The notes below the pieces were generated by a model that saw only the letters and a list, made by a program, of their open reading frames with translations, was not told the DNA's origin and made no database searches. Positions 22,224 to 37,008 of a stretch of 64,000 nucleotides of DNA are shown in pieces (position 1 is the stretch's first letter; the number at the start of each line of letters is the position of its first letter). The stretch covers positions 16,540,156-16,604,155 of the forward strand of contig NC_080053.1 of assembly GCF_026212465.1 (NCBI RefSeq), read 5' to 3'. The stretch is from Amaranthus tricolor. Its lineage: Eukaryota; Streptophyta; Magnoliopsida; Caryophyllales; Amaranthaceae. The position numbers and the translations under genes were made by a program.

Positions 22224-22493
22224 TGTAACACCCCAGTCCCTCGGACCGTTGATGTCTACCCATGGAGACTATAGACTGGCCCCACAGATCAACACAAGTC
22301 TTTCTAGCGCACTTTGGTCTCACTCGCGCAGATCAAGGAAAACTTTTCAGGAGGACACCCATCCTAAGATTGCTTCCCACCAAGCACACTTAGCTATGAA
22401 GTTCTTAACAAATGGACTCCCATGAAAGAAGATGCACCTTGTTGATATGAGTAGTCTATCAATTCTTTTTAAAGCTAAATTTGGGGTATTATA
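22224..22493 (-). repeat. Right (5') LTR of Cassandra with 5S-like segment
   Basis: It matches the left LTR with many substitutions. The 5S-like part is at about 22338-22420 (GGAGGACACCCATCCTAAGA). The terminal CA has become TA. The divergence between the two LTRs implies an older insertion than the neighbouring Tat element. Confidence 0.8.
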
Positions 22494-23899
22494 TACTAAG
22501 CTCTTAAGGCGTATAATAATCGACAATGCGACTAAAATTAATTAGATGTAAGATGTCATGATCATTTGTTCGTCTTCTTCATTGAAACCCTAAATCTTGA
22601 AAGTTCTTCCCTTTCCTGACATATCTCTTCATTCGCCTTCTTCCTTAGGTTTCTTCATCTTCATCCTTTGATTTTTCATCTTCATCCTTCGATTCTTCAT
22701 CTTCCTCCTCAGACCCTATAAAAACTTGTTCATCTTCTTCATTTTGGTACTTCATCTTCATCCTTAAAATGAGGTTCTTTATCTTCCTCATATAAGTTTG
22801 TACGATTTTCCTTCTCTCTCCTCTGATCTGGGTTTGTTAATCTGGTTCTTCATCTTTCTTATCTGGGTGTGCAAAATTATCCTTCTCTCTCCTCTGATAT
22901 AGGTTTGTTCATTAGGCTCTTCATCTTCCTCATTTGGGTTTGTACGATTATCCTCTCTCTCCTTTGATATGGGTTTGTTCATTTGGATCTATCTTTCCTC
23001 CTAACTTGTGATGATTTCATTTTTGTTGCTCGATTTTATGCATGTTTGTGGTCTGTGATGATTTTAAGGCCTCTTTTTTGCCCTATGATTTTTTATTTTT
23101 GATTCTTAGCTACTGAAAAACCCTAAAATTTAATCTTTTGCTACCTATATAAGATTTTGAGTTCATAAGGCCACCAGACTTAAAGTTTAGGAGGCTATGT
23201 TTTTTGTTGGATTTAGGAGGCAACTGATTTGTTTTATGGGTTCTTTATGATGAGAATAATTTGTCCTCTGAGAGAGATACAACTGATTTTATTATTAAGC
23301 CATCAATTTACTGTTGGTTTATTTGTTGGAACTGTTGTTGGTTCATTGTGAAATTTTTTGCTTTTGTTTTGCTTCTAAGTATACGCCAAATTATTGCCTC
23401 TTTTTTTGCTTCTTTTTTGTTTTGTTCATTGTGAAATTTTGGTTCATTGTGAAATTATTTGCTTCTATTTCGGGAAAGTATTCAGATTTGATGGCTTTAT
23501 TTTAAAATCAAATTTTTGGTTTCTTTTTATCCAATTAATCAAATTTAAACAAAATGCATATTCTCTTTGTTTTTTTAAACTTGAAGTCAATGAAAGATTT
23601 AATATCCAAATGCGCATGTGACAAGAAGGTTGTTCATTATCGGTAGCCGTCTAAAAAACGTTGAAGAAATCAAGGAAGAATTGAAGAATTAGTTCTGTTT
23701 AATTTTTTGAATCTCTAATTTACATTGTGTAATTTTTGTAAATTTAATGAAGAACAATTGTAGTGTTTCAATTAAAATTTAGAGAATGTAATTTTGTAAT
23801 TTTAATGAAATGGAAAAAAGTTTTTAATTTTGCCTCTAAATTTGAATGTATTGAAAAAAGCTCCTTTAATTAGAAAAAAGAAGAGAAAGCTTAGAAATT
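22494..23899. other. Non-coding region, pyrimidine-rich at its start
   Basis: It begins with CT-rich text including GAAACCCTAAATC (about 22586) and many TTCATCTTC words, resembling a plant 5' leader. No open frame with recognisable protein follows. It could be an untranslated exon of a lost or non-coding transcript. I cannot support a gene. Confidence 0.4.
22797..22990. repeat. Tandem repeat of about 72 bp, roughly three copies
   Basis: Copies contain TTTGTACGATTNTCCTTCTCTCTCCTCTGAT...GGGTTTGTTCATNTGG...TTCATCTTCCTCAT. Starts are near 22797, 22868 and 22938. Minus-strand translation shows the same periodicity, but this follows from the repeat and is not evidence of a protein. Confidence 0.6.
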
Positions 23900-25080
23900 A
23901 ATCAAATCATACAATATAATAACAGAACTGAAAAATAACAAATGTCAAATTCTGACAATATTGCGATATGGGTCAATTTAATCGGTTTAAGATTGATGAC
24001 GTGTCACTTTATTTTCCTAAATCAATTTAAAGCAAAATAAAGTAAATTATTAAGTATTTATTTTACAATAATTCTTACAATTTAAATAAGAATCTAAAAA
24101 TATTAGGGAATATTTATATATTTTCTCTAAAGAAACGAATTATCTTTATGCATGATTATATGAATAGTAACAAATTATATAATATTTACATTATATATGA
24201 AATTAATTATTAAAATATAATAAAAATAATACAATATCATAAAAGAATTGGAAAATAACAAATGTCAATTTTTCACAGTATTGCCAAATGGATCGATTTA
24301 ATATGTTTAAGATTGATTATGTGTCTCATTTTCCTAAATTAATTTAACGCTAAATAAAGTAAATAGTTTAAAAGTATTTTTTACATTAATACTTACAATT
24401 TAAATTAGAATCTAAAAAGATTAGAGAATATTTATTAACTTTCTCTATAGAAACGATTTATCTTTTTCTATAATTATATGACTACAATATGATAAAAAAA
24501 CTGAAAAATGACATATGTTAATTTTTCAAAGTATTGCAAATGAATCAATTTAATAGGTTTAAGAATGATTATACGTCACTTTATTTTCCTAAATTAATTC
24601 AAAGCTATATAAAGTAAGTTATTCAAAAGTATTTTTTACATTAATTTTTATAATTTAAATAAGAATAAAAAAGATTAGAGAATATTTATATACTTTCTCT
24701 AAAGAAATGAATTATGATTATATGAATGATAATAAATACTATATAATATTTACAATATATGTAATTAATTAATAAATATAAGAAAATCATATCATATAAA
24801 ACAATATTAACTGAAAAATAACAAATGCTAATTTCTCAAAATATCAAATGTGTCACTTTGTTTTTCTAAATTAATTTAAAGCTAAATAAAGTAAGTTATT
24901 TAAAAAAAATTTTACATTAAGTCTTACAATTTAAATAAGAATCTAAAAAGATTAGAGAATATTTATGTACTTTTTCTAAAGAAACAAATTATCTTTTTGT
25001 ATGATTATATGAATGGTAATAAATTTTATAATATTTATAATATATTCAATTATTAATTAATAAATAAAAGAATAATTAAC
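23900..25080. repeat. AT-rich tandem array, about 260-310 bp unit, four copies
   Basis: Copies begin near 23908, 24228, 24484 and 24795. Each contains, in order, GAAAAATAACAAATGTCAA, TCAATTTAATNGGTTTAAGA, TTTTCCTAAATTAATTTAAAGC and TTAGAGAATATTTATATACTTTCTCTAAAGAAA. The copies are diverged with indels. The array is non-coding. It could be an old satellite or a tandemly amplified TE piece. Confidence 0.65.
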
Positions 25081-26050
25081 AATATTTTAAGATTATACAA
25101 GATTATTTAATAGAACAATATATTATTGTATTAAATTACCATTTGTAATTATAAAATAAACACTAAATAAGGGAGTTCCAACGATCAATATTGTGCAATG
25201 GAATTGATAAATGTAACTAAATGTAAAATACATAATGTATTCAATTGGAAAATGACATATGATACTATTGCATTCGATATTGAGTATCTACATATCTATA
25301 GATAATTATGTATGTTCATTAATGTATTTCTCAATTATGTTGTCGTTGTAATTTTATTTTGCTAATAATAAATAACTAAAATAAAATTGAAAATAAATAT
25401 TTACAATAATTTAAAATGTGGATTATATAAACCGCTGAACTAACACAATCCGTTCAATGCACGGGCACTTATACTACTCTCTTAGAATACCCCAACTACC
25501 ATCTTTTAAGTGGTCTCCTCACAACCCTTAAAATTCGCGACCAATCCAGATGAGACAAGTAAAGAGAATAAGATGGCGTAATAATCTGAAAAACTAAAAT
25601 CAATAATAAAGTTCATAGAGTTTTAACTTGTTTTCAATAAAAAATTGTTTAAAGTTACAACAGTTCGGTTAAAATTCGTTGGATTTATCAAAGTTCGACT
25701 ATAAATTGATTTGGGTTTAGTCGATTTTAGCCGGATTGAGTTCAATTCCGTGCATAATTCAGGTCGGATTTAATTCAGTTTGATCACTATTAGGTTTCGG
25801 TTCGATTAATAGTTATATGCCAGTTACAAACCACAAAATCGAATTCAGTTTTCTAATTATTGAATTCAGTTTTCTAATTTTCGGTTCTTATGTTCGGGTG
25901 CAATTTTAGTTCTATCAGATCGGATTTTCAAATCCAATTTAAGTTTTTGCGTCAGATCACATTTGAACAGGTGGAAACTGTATTTGTTAAAGCTTTCATC
26001 TTTGAGTGTGTAGGACAAATGTTGATACAATAATTAAAAGAAAAATAAAA
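25081..26050. other. Intergenic region upstream of the kinase gene
   Basis: AT-rich to 25430. Degenerate GGTTCGGTT/ATTCAGTTT repeats follow at 25640-25960, like those at 6780. The promoter of the kinase presumably lies in the last few hundred bases; no clear TATA box is seen. Confidence 0.4.
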
Positions 26051-26059
26051 GACCAGGAA

Positions 26060-26981
26060 ATAACAAACACTCATCCCCTTTCTTTCTCTCTCTCTTCAAA
26101 GTCCTTTCTCTTTCTCTGTCCTATATTTTTGATCTAAACCGCTGAATTTTTTGCGCCGTTAAAATCACCCCTTTTTTGTCTGTAAATCTCTTCATTTGAT
26201 GGGTAATTTATTTTTCTTTATGGGTTCTTCACTTTTTTTTTGCATTGCAATTCTGCTGCTCTTTTCAGTTTTGTTTTTGGTGTTGTTTATTTCTTAGGGT
26301 TTTGCTTTTTGATGCATCATTTCTGTTATTGTTGATCTGCTCATTTTTTTGTGTTGTATTTTATCTTTTCTGTGTTTGTTTGATTTTCTTCCTTTGCTTA
26401 GTATGTTTATAAATTGTTATGTGGGTAATTTTTTCCTTTTTTGTGTGCAAATTATACTGCAAATTAAGGTTGAATCTTTCCCTTTTTGTAGTTGAAATAA
26501 GAAATGATTTTAATGAGTCAAGTAAGCTATGAAATGGTTGAGCTTGAGAACATTTATTATGTTTTGGTTATAGTAGATGGTTATCCTTTTTGGAGATCTT
26601 TTTCATCAATTTTATTATACCATTAGTTGGAAAAATGCTTTACATACATGCTCTGAGCTCCATGAAGAAAAGTGACTTGTAAAGTTGATTTCATGTATAA
26701 TCACATTTACCAAGATTATAGAATGATCTGAAGCTTGAACTTGAAAGTTGATGCTATGCTATGATCCATCTTTTCTTATGGGGTAGATGGGTTCATTTTA
26801 TACCCATGATCATCAACTCATCATGTGGGGTTGTTTTGTTTTGTGTTCATGACTTCATATCACTTCAACTTAAATTATTATGAAAATGGATTCCTTTAAT
26901 AGTATATTGTCAATCTAATTATTTGTTCTTCTTTACTTGTTAGATGAATGAGTGATTGAAGTAAATAGGCACTTGGAATAA
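26060..26981 (+). promoter_or_regulatory. 5' leader of the kinase gene with intron and short upstream ORFs
   Basis: A CT-rich patch (26076-26125) marks a likely transcription start region. A leader exon appears to end at 26202 (donor GTAATT at 26203). The intron runs to the acceptor TTGTTAG ending at 26943. Splicing then brings ATGAATGAG close before the main ATG at 26982. Two overlapping upstream ORFs of 3 codons result: one spanning the splice junction (ATG at 26199) and one at 26944. A leader intron is common in this kinase family. Confidence 0.55.
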
Positions 26982-30237
<3,256 letters not shown>

Positions 30238-31083
30238 AATCAAATATGACGGTCAGATTATGAGAATTAAGAAAAGGATTACCGTTATGGAAGATTTCGG
30301 TTTGTTAATCTACGAGTATCTATGCCTTTTACTCCTTTTACATATATCCTAGTATATTTTCCCCCTTCAATCCTATGTGGTTTCTATATCTAACTGGTTG
30401 TAACTTATCATAAAAATAATAGCAAATCTTTATCCGAATTCCGAGTTATGTTTTCGTTATCGTTGATTATGAACATTGTCTAATTGTTGCCTCCCGATTT
30501 AATGTAATGTATTGGAAACAAATGTACCGAATGATTTGATAAAAAAACTGTGATGTATTGATTTGTTGTTACAAGAACCAAAAGATGTATCATGGTAGTG
30601 TGTTGAGGCTCTCATTTGCTTAGTTTGAGTTAATCTTTTAATCTTTGAGATTATCTTTATTAGAATGGTTTAATGTATATTTATTGTTTTAAAGTTTTCA
30701 CTTATAATCATAAATTGTTTACTTAGAGATTTAAATTAATTACTTTTTATAGTTTTAAAGTGATTATTTAAAAGTAATTAATTAGAAAAATGGATTTATT
30801 GATAGTTTAGAGGTCATTCATGTTCATACATATTTTCCAAAAAGAAATTGTTTATAAATTACCGGATCACGTAATTTGAGCAACAGTCCATCTTTGTTGT
30901 AAGCAATTATTCTAATTATAGGAGAATTACACTAAGCTTGCCATAAAAACAATTCGTGAGCTCTTCATCAGCTGCTTGATGGACTCAATTGCCATTTCGG
31001 AATCTATCCTAATTCGAACTTGATTCTAGCTTGTTTGTAGCAGTCATCCAACAACATTGACATATAATATAATGGGGATAATA
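30238..31083. other. 3' UTR and intergenic DNA after the kinase
   Basis: The first 200-300 bp probably hold the 3' UTR (AT-rich, with an AAAATAATA motif near 30413), but no single poly(A) signal stands out. The rest is AT-rich without coding sequence. Confidence 0.45.
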
Positions 31084-31483
31084 GGGTGTTTCGCAATTGG
31101 CTGTTGGTTTTTTTAATGGGATTGTTTGATCTGCTGGAATATGTTGGCTGTTTTTGTTGGCTTTTAAGCTAACTAAAAAAGCCAGCTGTTTATGGAGATA
31201 TTTGATAAATTTAGGTATTAGCTGTTGGTTGTTTAGTAGAGAAAAAGTGGGTTAATAAGTCAAAAGTCAAACAAAAAAGCTAACCAGAGTTGCTTTTTTA
31301 TTTTAGCTTGAAAGCCGGCTGAAATCAAAAGCCAAACAAAAAAGAAACAAGAGTAGGTTTTTATATTGGCTTAAAAGCCAACATTTCAGCTGTATAAAAG
31401 TCATTATCTAATACTTTTTTGCCTTTTCAGTTGGCTTTATAAAAACCCAAGCAAAAAACCATTTACCAAATATCTTCAATGTC
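31084..31483. mobile_element. hAT-like MITE, about 400 bp
   Basis: Left part GTGTTTCGCAATTGGCTGTT and the reverse complement of the right part (ATATTTGGTAAATGG...) form imperfect inverted ends. GTTGGCTTTTAAGC occurs on the left and, inverted, on the right (about 31370). Internal AAAGCCAGCTG/CAGCTG palindromes add further folding. It is non-coding. A target duplication is not evident. Confidence 0.45.
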
Positions 31484-31715
31484 GGTTCCAATAACAAAAT
31501 TAAAGATACAGAGAATACGCCTTAAGAGCAAACTCACAAAGATACAGACTAGCTCATAATTATGCTTACAAAGTATAAACTATCAAGAGTGAAGGTGAAA
31601 CCCATACTTTTAATGACCATCTTTGTGAAGATATAATCTTCCAGGCTTTCAGTACTAGGCGTCGGTAAAGGCTCATTCTGATTGAGATTTTTCCAACCCA
31701 TAGTTTCCTAATCCT

Positions 31716-31866
31716 GTGTTTTGTTTTGAGTCTTTCATGGGCGAGCTATACCATGAAGCGCCTTCTGGAGATGACAGCTCCGACATACTTTATCTGCGAT
31801 CTCCATTAAATCTCTTTAAACACCATCGATGGAGTATTTCGGGCTTTTCATCCAGTCACTCAAAGT
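31716..31866 (-). mobile_element. LINE fragment (upstream of zinc-finger region)
   Basis: It matches 32757-32935 closely over about 150 bp (TTTTGTTTTGAGTCTTTCATGG ... ACACCATCGATGGAGTATTTCGG). It ends at the same phrase CTCAAAGTC where a microsatellite begins. It is therefore a second, shorter copy of the same LINE segment. Confidence 0.7.
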
Positions 31867-32006
<140 letters not shown>

Positions 32007-32017
32007 TTATTTAATTT

Positions 32018-32932
32018 TTTTTTGACAAACGATTTTCTATTAATCACAAACAAAATACTTTACAATCAGGGTATAAAGCCAGATATCCGGGGTTCTCCTT
32101 ATCAATTGCATCAATGTGAAAGTGGAGCCCACCTTCTAGGAAGAGTTTCCCACCTCATTCTTCATGTGACACGGGAGAAATCGGGATCTCTCAAAAAGCC
32201 ACACACGGAGGTACAAGCACTTGGCCTAAAAGCTACAAAAATGGAACATACAAAACAAGTAAGCTAATTGCCAACAAGCTAAACAGGCACCAGCTATCCG
32301 CAGGGATCTTGTTGGAGTTACTCAGTCCATGGCGGGACAGATTACTCGAACAGTATGATCGGGTTTAACTACAGATTTCTCAACCAGAGTGCAGTGGCCT
32401 CATTTAGAGATAGGGTGGCAAATCTGAATTTGGAATCAACTTTTATGGTGTCTACGACCCTCCGTATTGTCATTACTCTCTTATGCCATACCGCATCGTT
32501 TCTAACGTTCCAAATAGCGTATATGAGGTTGTAGAAGACTGAAGCTATGAGTCGCGATTTTGCCTTGGAAATACGGTGTTTTCTCGAAGCATGTCTTTCA
32601 TGTTCCTAATGTTCCAGTTAACACCCATCCAATTTTTAAGGGCTTTCATGCATTGGATGCTAAAGTTGCAATTGAAGAAAAGGTGTTCAATCGTTTCAGT
32701 TTGTATTCCACAAATGGGGCATATATCATCATCCACCACTCCCATACTTTTGTGCCGGTGTTTTGTTTTGAGTCTTTCATGGTAAGTGAGCCAGACCACG
32801 AAGCGGCTTCTGAAAATGACAGCTCGGTTCCATACTGCATTTGCCCAACATTACTTTATCTGTGATTCCCATTAGATCTCTGTAAACACCATCGATGGAG
32901 TATTTCGGACTTTTCATCCAGTCCCTCAAAGT

Positions 32933-32935
<3 letters not shown>
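32018..32935 (-). mobile_element. 5'-truncated LINE with zf-RVT domain
   Basis: On the minus strand, 32799-32545 encodes CPICGIQTETIEHLFFNC. This is the zinc-binding reverse-transcriptase-associated domain (zf-RVT) found at the C-terminus of plant L1-type ORF2. Downstream sequence to 32020 ends in an A run (T run at 32018-32026), the expected LINE 3' tail. The upstream reverse transcriptase is missing; the copy is truncated at 32935, next to an (ATT)n tract. Confidence 0.75.
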
Positions 32936-32990
<55 letters not shown>

Positions 32991-32991
32991 G
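32936..32991. repeat. (ATT)n microsatellite
   Basis: About 18 ATT units directly after CTCAAAGTC, the same junction seen at 31866. Confidence 0.9.
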
Positions 32992-33359
32992 GTAACTAAA
33001 AAATAACAAAATTTTTTAAAGGAGAAAAAATGTAACTAATAAAAAAAAGAAAAGAAAAAGAATTAAAATAAATGTTTATCTCAAGGGAAATTACTCGTAG
33101 TATTATTCTTGCTATAATTGTTATTTAAATTGAAGAAAAAACACTTCATTTTCATTAATACAATTCCAAGAAAAAAATTTCCATAGAAAAAAATTGAATT
33201 TTTTCATAATTCCCAATATGTATTCTACTATAAAACAAAAGATCAATTAATCTCTACAATGAGCTTTAATATTTCACCATACAAAAACTTTTTTACTATG
33301 AGTTCTAATATTTCACCAAACAAAAATTTGTATGATGATACAACAAGCAAACAATTGAA

Positions 33360-33662
33360 ATGAAGGAATTTCTGAAACAATTGATTGGGTTGGGTGTTGC
33401 TCCAATATTTAAGGATGTTATGTTAGAAGAGTATCCTCTTACTACCATGCTCAAGATGCTTGGGGAAGAAGTGTGTGTTTGTTCAATAAGTGAAACAGTT
33501 CACCATTATCCAATCTCTAAAGTTCAAGAGTTCAAAATCGAAGAGTCAAAGTTGTAAGAAGTTGTTTAAAGGAACCCCTCCATCATCTAAGAAGACAAGA
33601 ATTACAGATGTCAATGGTGGATCTTCAATAAATGAAGATTTTATTAATCTGGAGTCCGCCTA
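33360..33662 (+). pseudogene. Unrecognised short ORF, possibly frameshifted
   Basis: The frame from ATG at 33360 gives 65 residues (MKEFLKQLIGLGVAPIFKDV...). After a shift of frame near 33545 the sequence continues as a lysine-rich then acidic tail (KKTRITDVNGG...) ending at TAA near 33660. Amino-acid usage looks protein-like, but I do not recognise the family. It sits between LINE debris and a poly(T) tract, so it may be part of a TE. Confidence 0.3.
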
Positions 33663-33753
33663 AGGTTTTACCATCATATGGTTTAGAGTGGTGCCTCTGA
33701 TTTTTGCTTTGAAGTTGAAATATTATCATCTACATTGATTTATTTATGTTATC

Positions 33754-33754
<1 letters not shown>

Positions 33755-33792
<38 letters not shown>
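33755..33792. repeat. Poly(T) tract
   Basis: An uninterrupted run of about 38 T. It could be the poly(A) tail of a retroposed minus-strand sequence. Confidence 0.85.
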
Positions 33793-33799
<7 letters not shown>

Positions 33800-33835
33800 G
33801 ATGTTAATGGCTGGGAGTGTTATGGCATGTTTGAT

Positions 33836-34959
33836 GCATTATTGGAATATAAAAAGTATTAAAGTCTACACCATTCAGGCCAAATGACCGTTGACTAACC
33901 AAATAATCTTTGACCAGCCTAAATGACCGTTGACCACCACTAATCACTTTTGACTTTTGTTGACTATCCATGGACTTTCCTAATTACCAACAATACCGTT
34001 ATGTCTTAGCACTTTAACGTCGTTTTTTACCATCATAATGATTTTTTTTTCAAAAAACGGACGTCAAGATGTTATGAGGTAATTCTTTCGGAAATCCGGT
34101 CGAAACTAGTACTTATTTGCCTATTTCCCGATACATAGACCGAAAAAGATATTTAATGTCGTTTTTATCCCTCATAACGATATTTTTTTAAAAAACGGAC
34201 GTCACGATTATTCTCATGGGGTAGCTTTTTTGGAAATCCAGTCAAAACAAGTCCTTATTTGCTTATTTCCCGACACGTAGACCGAAAAAGATATTTAACG
34301 TCATTTTTAGCTATCATAACAATACTTTTTACAAAAACGGACGTCGCGATTACCCTCATGGGGTAACTTTTTAATAAATTCGGTAAAAACAAGTACTAAT
34401 TCGCCTATTTTTCGACATGTAGTCCGAAAAAGATATCTAAATGTAATCGCGACATCTGTTTTTTGAAAACATATCATTATGATGGCTAAAAACAATGTAT
34501 ATTTTTTTTGGTCTACGTATCGGGAAATAAGCAAATAAGAACTTTTTTCGACCGGAATCCCAAAAGAGTTACCCCATAAGGTTAATCGCGACGTCCGTGT
34601 TTTGAAAAAAATTGGTTTGATGGATAAAAACAACGTTAAATATCTTTTGCGGTCTACGTATCAGAAAATAGACAAATAAGTACCTGTTTTCACCGGATTT
34701 CCTAAAAAGTTACCCTATAAGAGTAACGACGTCGTCCGTTTTTTGAAATAAATATTGTTATGATGAGTAAAAATATTGTTAAGACGTAAGGGTACAATTG
34801 GTAATTAGGAAAGTCAAAGCTGATTATAGATGGTCAACAAAAGTCAAAGGTGATCAATGATGGTCAACGGTTATTTAGCCTGGTCAAAGATCATTTGAAT
34901 TGGTCAATGGTCACTTGGGCTAAATAGTGTAGACTTTGATACTTTGGAGTCAGTAATGC
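33836..34959. mobile_element. Foldback element with long inverted arms and internal tandem repeats
   Basis: The left arm (33836 to about 34440) is matched by the reverse complement of the right arm (about 34441-34959). Shared text includes AAAGTCTACAC, CTTTGACTTTTGTTGAC and AAAAAACGGACGTC. Each arm has an outer part rich in GTTGACC/TTTGAC and an inner array with a unit of about 141 bp: three copies on the left (starts near 34014, 34156 and 34297) and nearly two and a half, inverted, on the right (borders near 34443, 34582 and 34723). There is almost no spacer, so a transcript would fold into a hairpin of over 500 bp. No transposase is present. A 109-codon minus-strand frame at 34307-34633 is a by-product. 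Confidence 0.8.
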
Positions 34960-35749
34960 GCAAAAAAACAAACTTTAAGACTGTGATTCGTAAAGAAGGG
35001 GATTTGCAAATTGACTTGATTTGCAAGTTCTAGTAAAGAAGGGGATTTACAATTTCTCTTCCCACGTCAATCTCTAGCAAACTGTTAACTTATTTATTTT
35101 AATAAAAAAAATTTGAATTTGTTTTTTATGCAATAAAGGCTTTAGAAACAATTTCATTTTAAAATAATTTCAGGTTTTGGTTTTTGTACATTTAATTTTT
35201 CGTTAGAAATTACATTTTTTTAGATAGTTGTTTAAATAAAAATGAGACTTAATAGATACAGATAATGGGACCAATTTACTAGCATTTGAGTTTTGGTTTT
35301 TGTTTGAAAGGTATCCTGCAAATGAAATTGGTATTGGTTTAAAAAGCCAAATTGAGTTTGAGTTTTAATGATCATTTGGTTAAATGATGATATTATTAAT
35401 ATTATATAAAGATGATTTGATATCAAAAGAAAATTTTCACTTCAATTGCAGTTCAGGATAAAAATATGGGATACAAATATATGTTCACAACTTGACCATT
35501 GTTTGGCTGTAAGATCAGTGAAGGAGAGTGTTCTTTTTAGAAAGGTGATGCCTTTGATGCTATTACTTCTACTTATTTAACTCTTTTTGTTGTTACTTGT
35601 TTGGATTTTTTATTGGTGGTCTAAGCATTCTGTGCTTGACAAAATGCGGAGAACTCCCCAGAGTTTGGAGCTTAAATAGGTATTTGGATATTTATTCATG
35701 AAAGTGAGGCAAGGCTTTAAAAAGGTTAGGCAACATTGGAAAATTATAG
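34960..35749. other. AT-rich intergenic DNA
   Basis: There is no recognisable gene. T/G-rich phrases such as GTTTTGGTTTTTG recur at 35170-35310. It may include the start of the LTR that follows, whose left border I cannot fix. Confidence 0.4.
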
Positions 35750-35817
35750 AAAGTTAGGCAAGCTAGGTTGATGTCCATGGAAATTACTGCTGGAAGAGGC
35801 GTATATCCAAGTACATT

Positions 35818-36130
35818 TGGTCGAACGTATAGTACGTTGTTCGGTCAAATGAATTTTATTCTCACTTGGCAACTGCCGCACACCTTCAGAGACATATTGT
35901 TTTGGCCGAATGTCATCATCATTCGATTGAATATCATGGATTCGGTCAATCAAGTAGGAACACAACAATTTCATCAAAATCTTAGAAATGGCCAGTAGAC
36001 AAGTCATTCGGTCGAATGACATTATATTCGACTGAATGAAGTATCAAATTTGGTCGAATGCCATTGAAACACAGCTGCTAGATTTTGTTCTTTGATATTC
36101 GGCCGAATTGCCCTTATATTCAGTCGAATG
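35818..36130 (+). repeat. Cluster of ATTCGGTCGAAT-type palindromes in an LTR
   Basis: About ten related motifs occur: GGTCGAACG, GGTCAAATG, GGCCGAATG, ATTCGATTGAAT, ATTCGGTCGAATG, ATTCGACTGAATG, GGTCGAATG, ATTCGGCCGAATT and ATTCAGTCGAATG among them. Many are complete short palindromes. The cluster ends about 80 bp before the TATA box at 36213. Confidence 0.7.
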
Positions 36131-36212
36131 GCTGTTTTACGCGGAATCGACATTCTTCTCAAGCTAATCTCGATGGCCATTTTGCGCACTTCAAACCCCT
36201 TTGTTCTTAGGT

Positions 36213-36220
36213 TATATAAA
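36213..36220 (+). promoter_or_regulatory. TATA box of the 35.7 kb LTR
   Basis: TATATAAA followed by CCCCAATTTATG, in an LTR and downstream of the palindrome cluster. Confidence 0.5.
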
Positions 36221-36990
36221 CCCCAATTTATGCAGAATACTCATGCCTATTGTTACCCAACATTAGGACATTAACCCTTTATTGTTTTTCTTAGTTTATG
36301 CTCTAGATTAGTTTTATTGCTTTCTCTAATGTCTTCTATTTATGCTTCCTTTATTGCTTTGCTTTGGTTATTGCTTTCATTATTTTTCTTAGTGCTTTCT
36401 CAATTGCTTTCTTTTTTATTTCTTTCAAGTTCATTATGCTTAGTTTCATTCCTTCATTTATTGCTTTTGCCCAGTTATTTGGGGTTTCGATTAGCAAAAT
36501 CCTAGAAATTGAAAATTGTGCTTGTTGATTAAAGGTTTAGTTGAGAATCACATTCGTTGGGTGACGGAAATCGATACAAATCTTGTCCTGCCACTCCTAG
36601 GGAGACATAGGGCGATAATAGAACGTTCGTGTGACTTGTGGGGTCATCAACTTCCTCTCGTTATCTTGAGTTTCGGCGCAACGCCAGTGAATGATTGAGC
36701 TTCCTTCTTTTAAACTACAAACATTTGAGAGTATGTTCTTAGGGTGTAGTTAATCAATCCCCGCTTTGTATATTGATTGTTTTCATCGCATTTTGATTCT
36801 TGTCATTAGTTTAATTCTCAACACCCAACCTTCTATATAAACCTTCCTACATCAAAAGTTAAAGTCTAGCTTCCTTTGTCTTTGTGGTTCGATCCCCTAC
36901 TCCCACTATACTTGTGTAGTGTTTAGGTGTTATAAATATTATTTGATTAGGGTTTAGTATCAACAATTGCGAAAAACCCTGTTATCAAAA

Positions 36991-37008
36991 TGGCGCTGTT
37001 GCCGGGGA
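36991..37008 (+). other. Primer-binding site of the decayed gypsy element
   Basis: TGGCGCTGTTGCCGGGGA differs by one base from the TGGCGCCGTTGCCGGGGA site seen inverted at 53315-53332. It follows LTR end TTATCA by three bases. Confidence 0.75.

Larger units (their letters stand above)
21840..22493 (-). mobile_element. Cassandra TRIM retrotransposon
   Basis: Two direct repeats of about 268-270 bp (21840-22107 and 22224-22493) flank a 116-bp core with no coding capacity. Read on the minus strand, the core starts with ATGTTATCAGAGC next to the 22224 border. That is one mismatch from the initiator-methionine tRNA primer site TGGTATCAGAGC. It ends with the purine tract AAGTGGGGGTAAG at 22108-22120. 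Each LTR contains a stretch that aligns with plant 5S rRNA in reverse orientation. TRIM size, tRNA-Met primer site and 5S-like LTRs together define Cassandra. The flanks TACCG and TACTA share only three bases, so the duplication is worn. Movement depends on enzymes of other elements. Confidence 0.85.

Noticed and set aside
22560..23700. A protein gene after the CT-rich leader-like sequence
   Set aside because: No frame with protein-like composition; ORFs arise from repeats and T-rich runs.
34307..34633. 109-codon minus-strand frame
   Set aside because: Runs across the inverted arms of the foldback element; by-product of the repeats.
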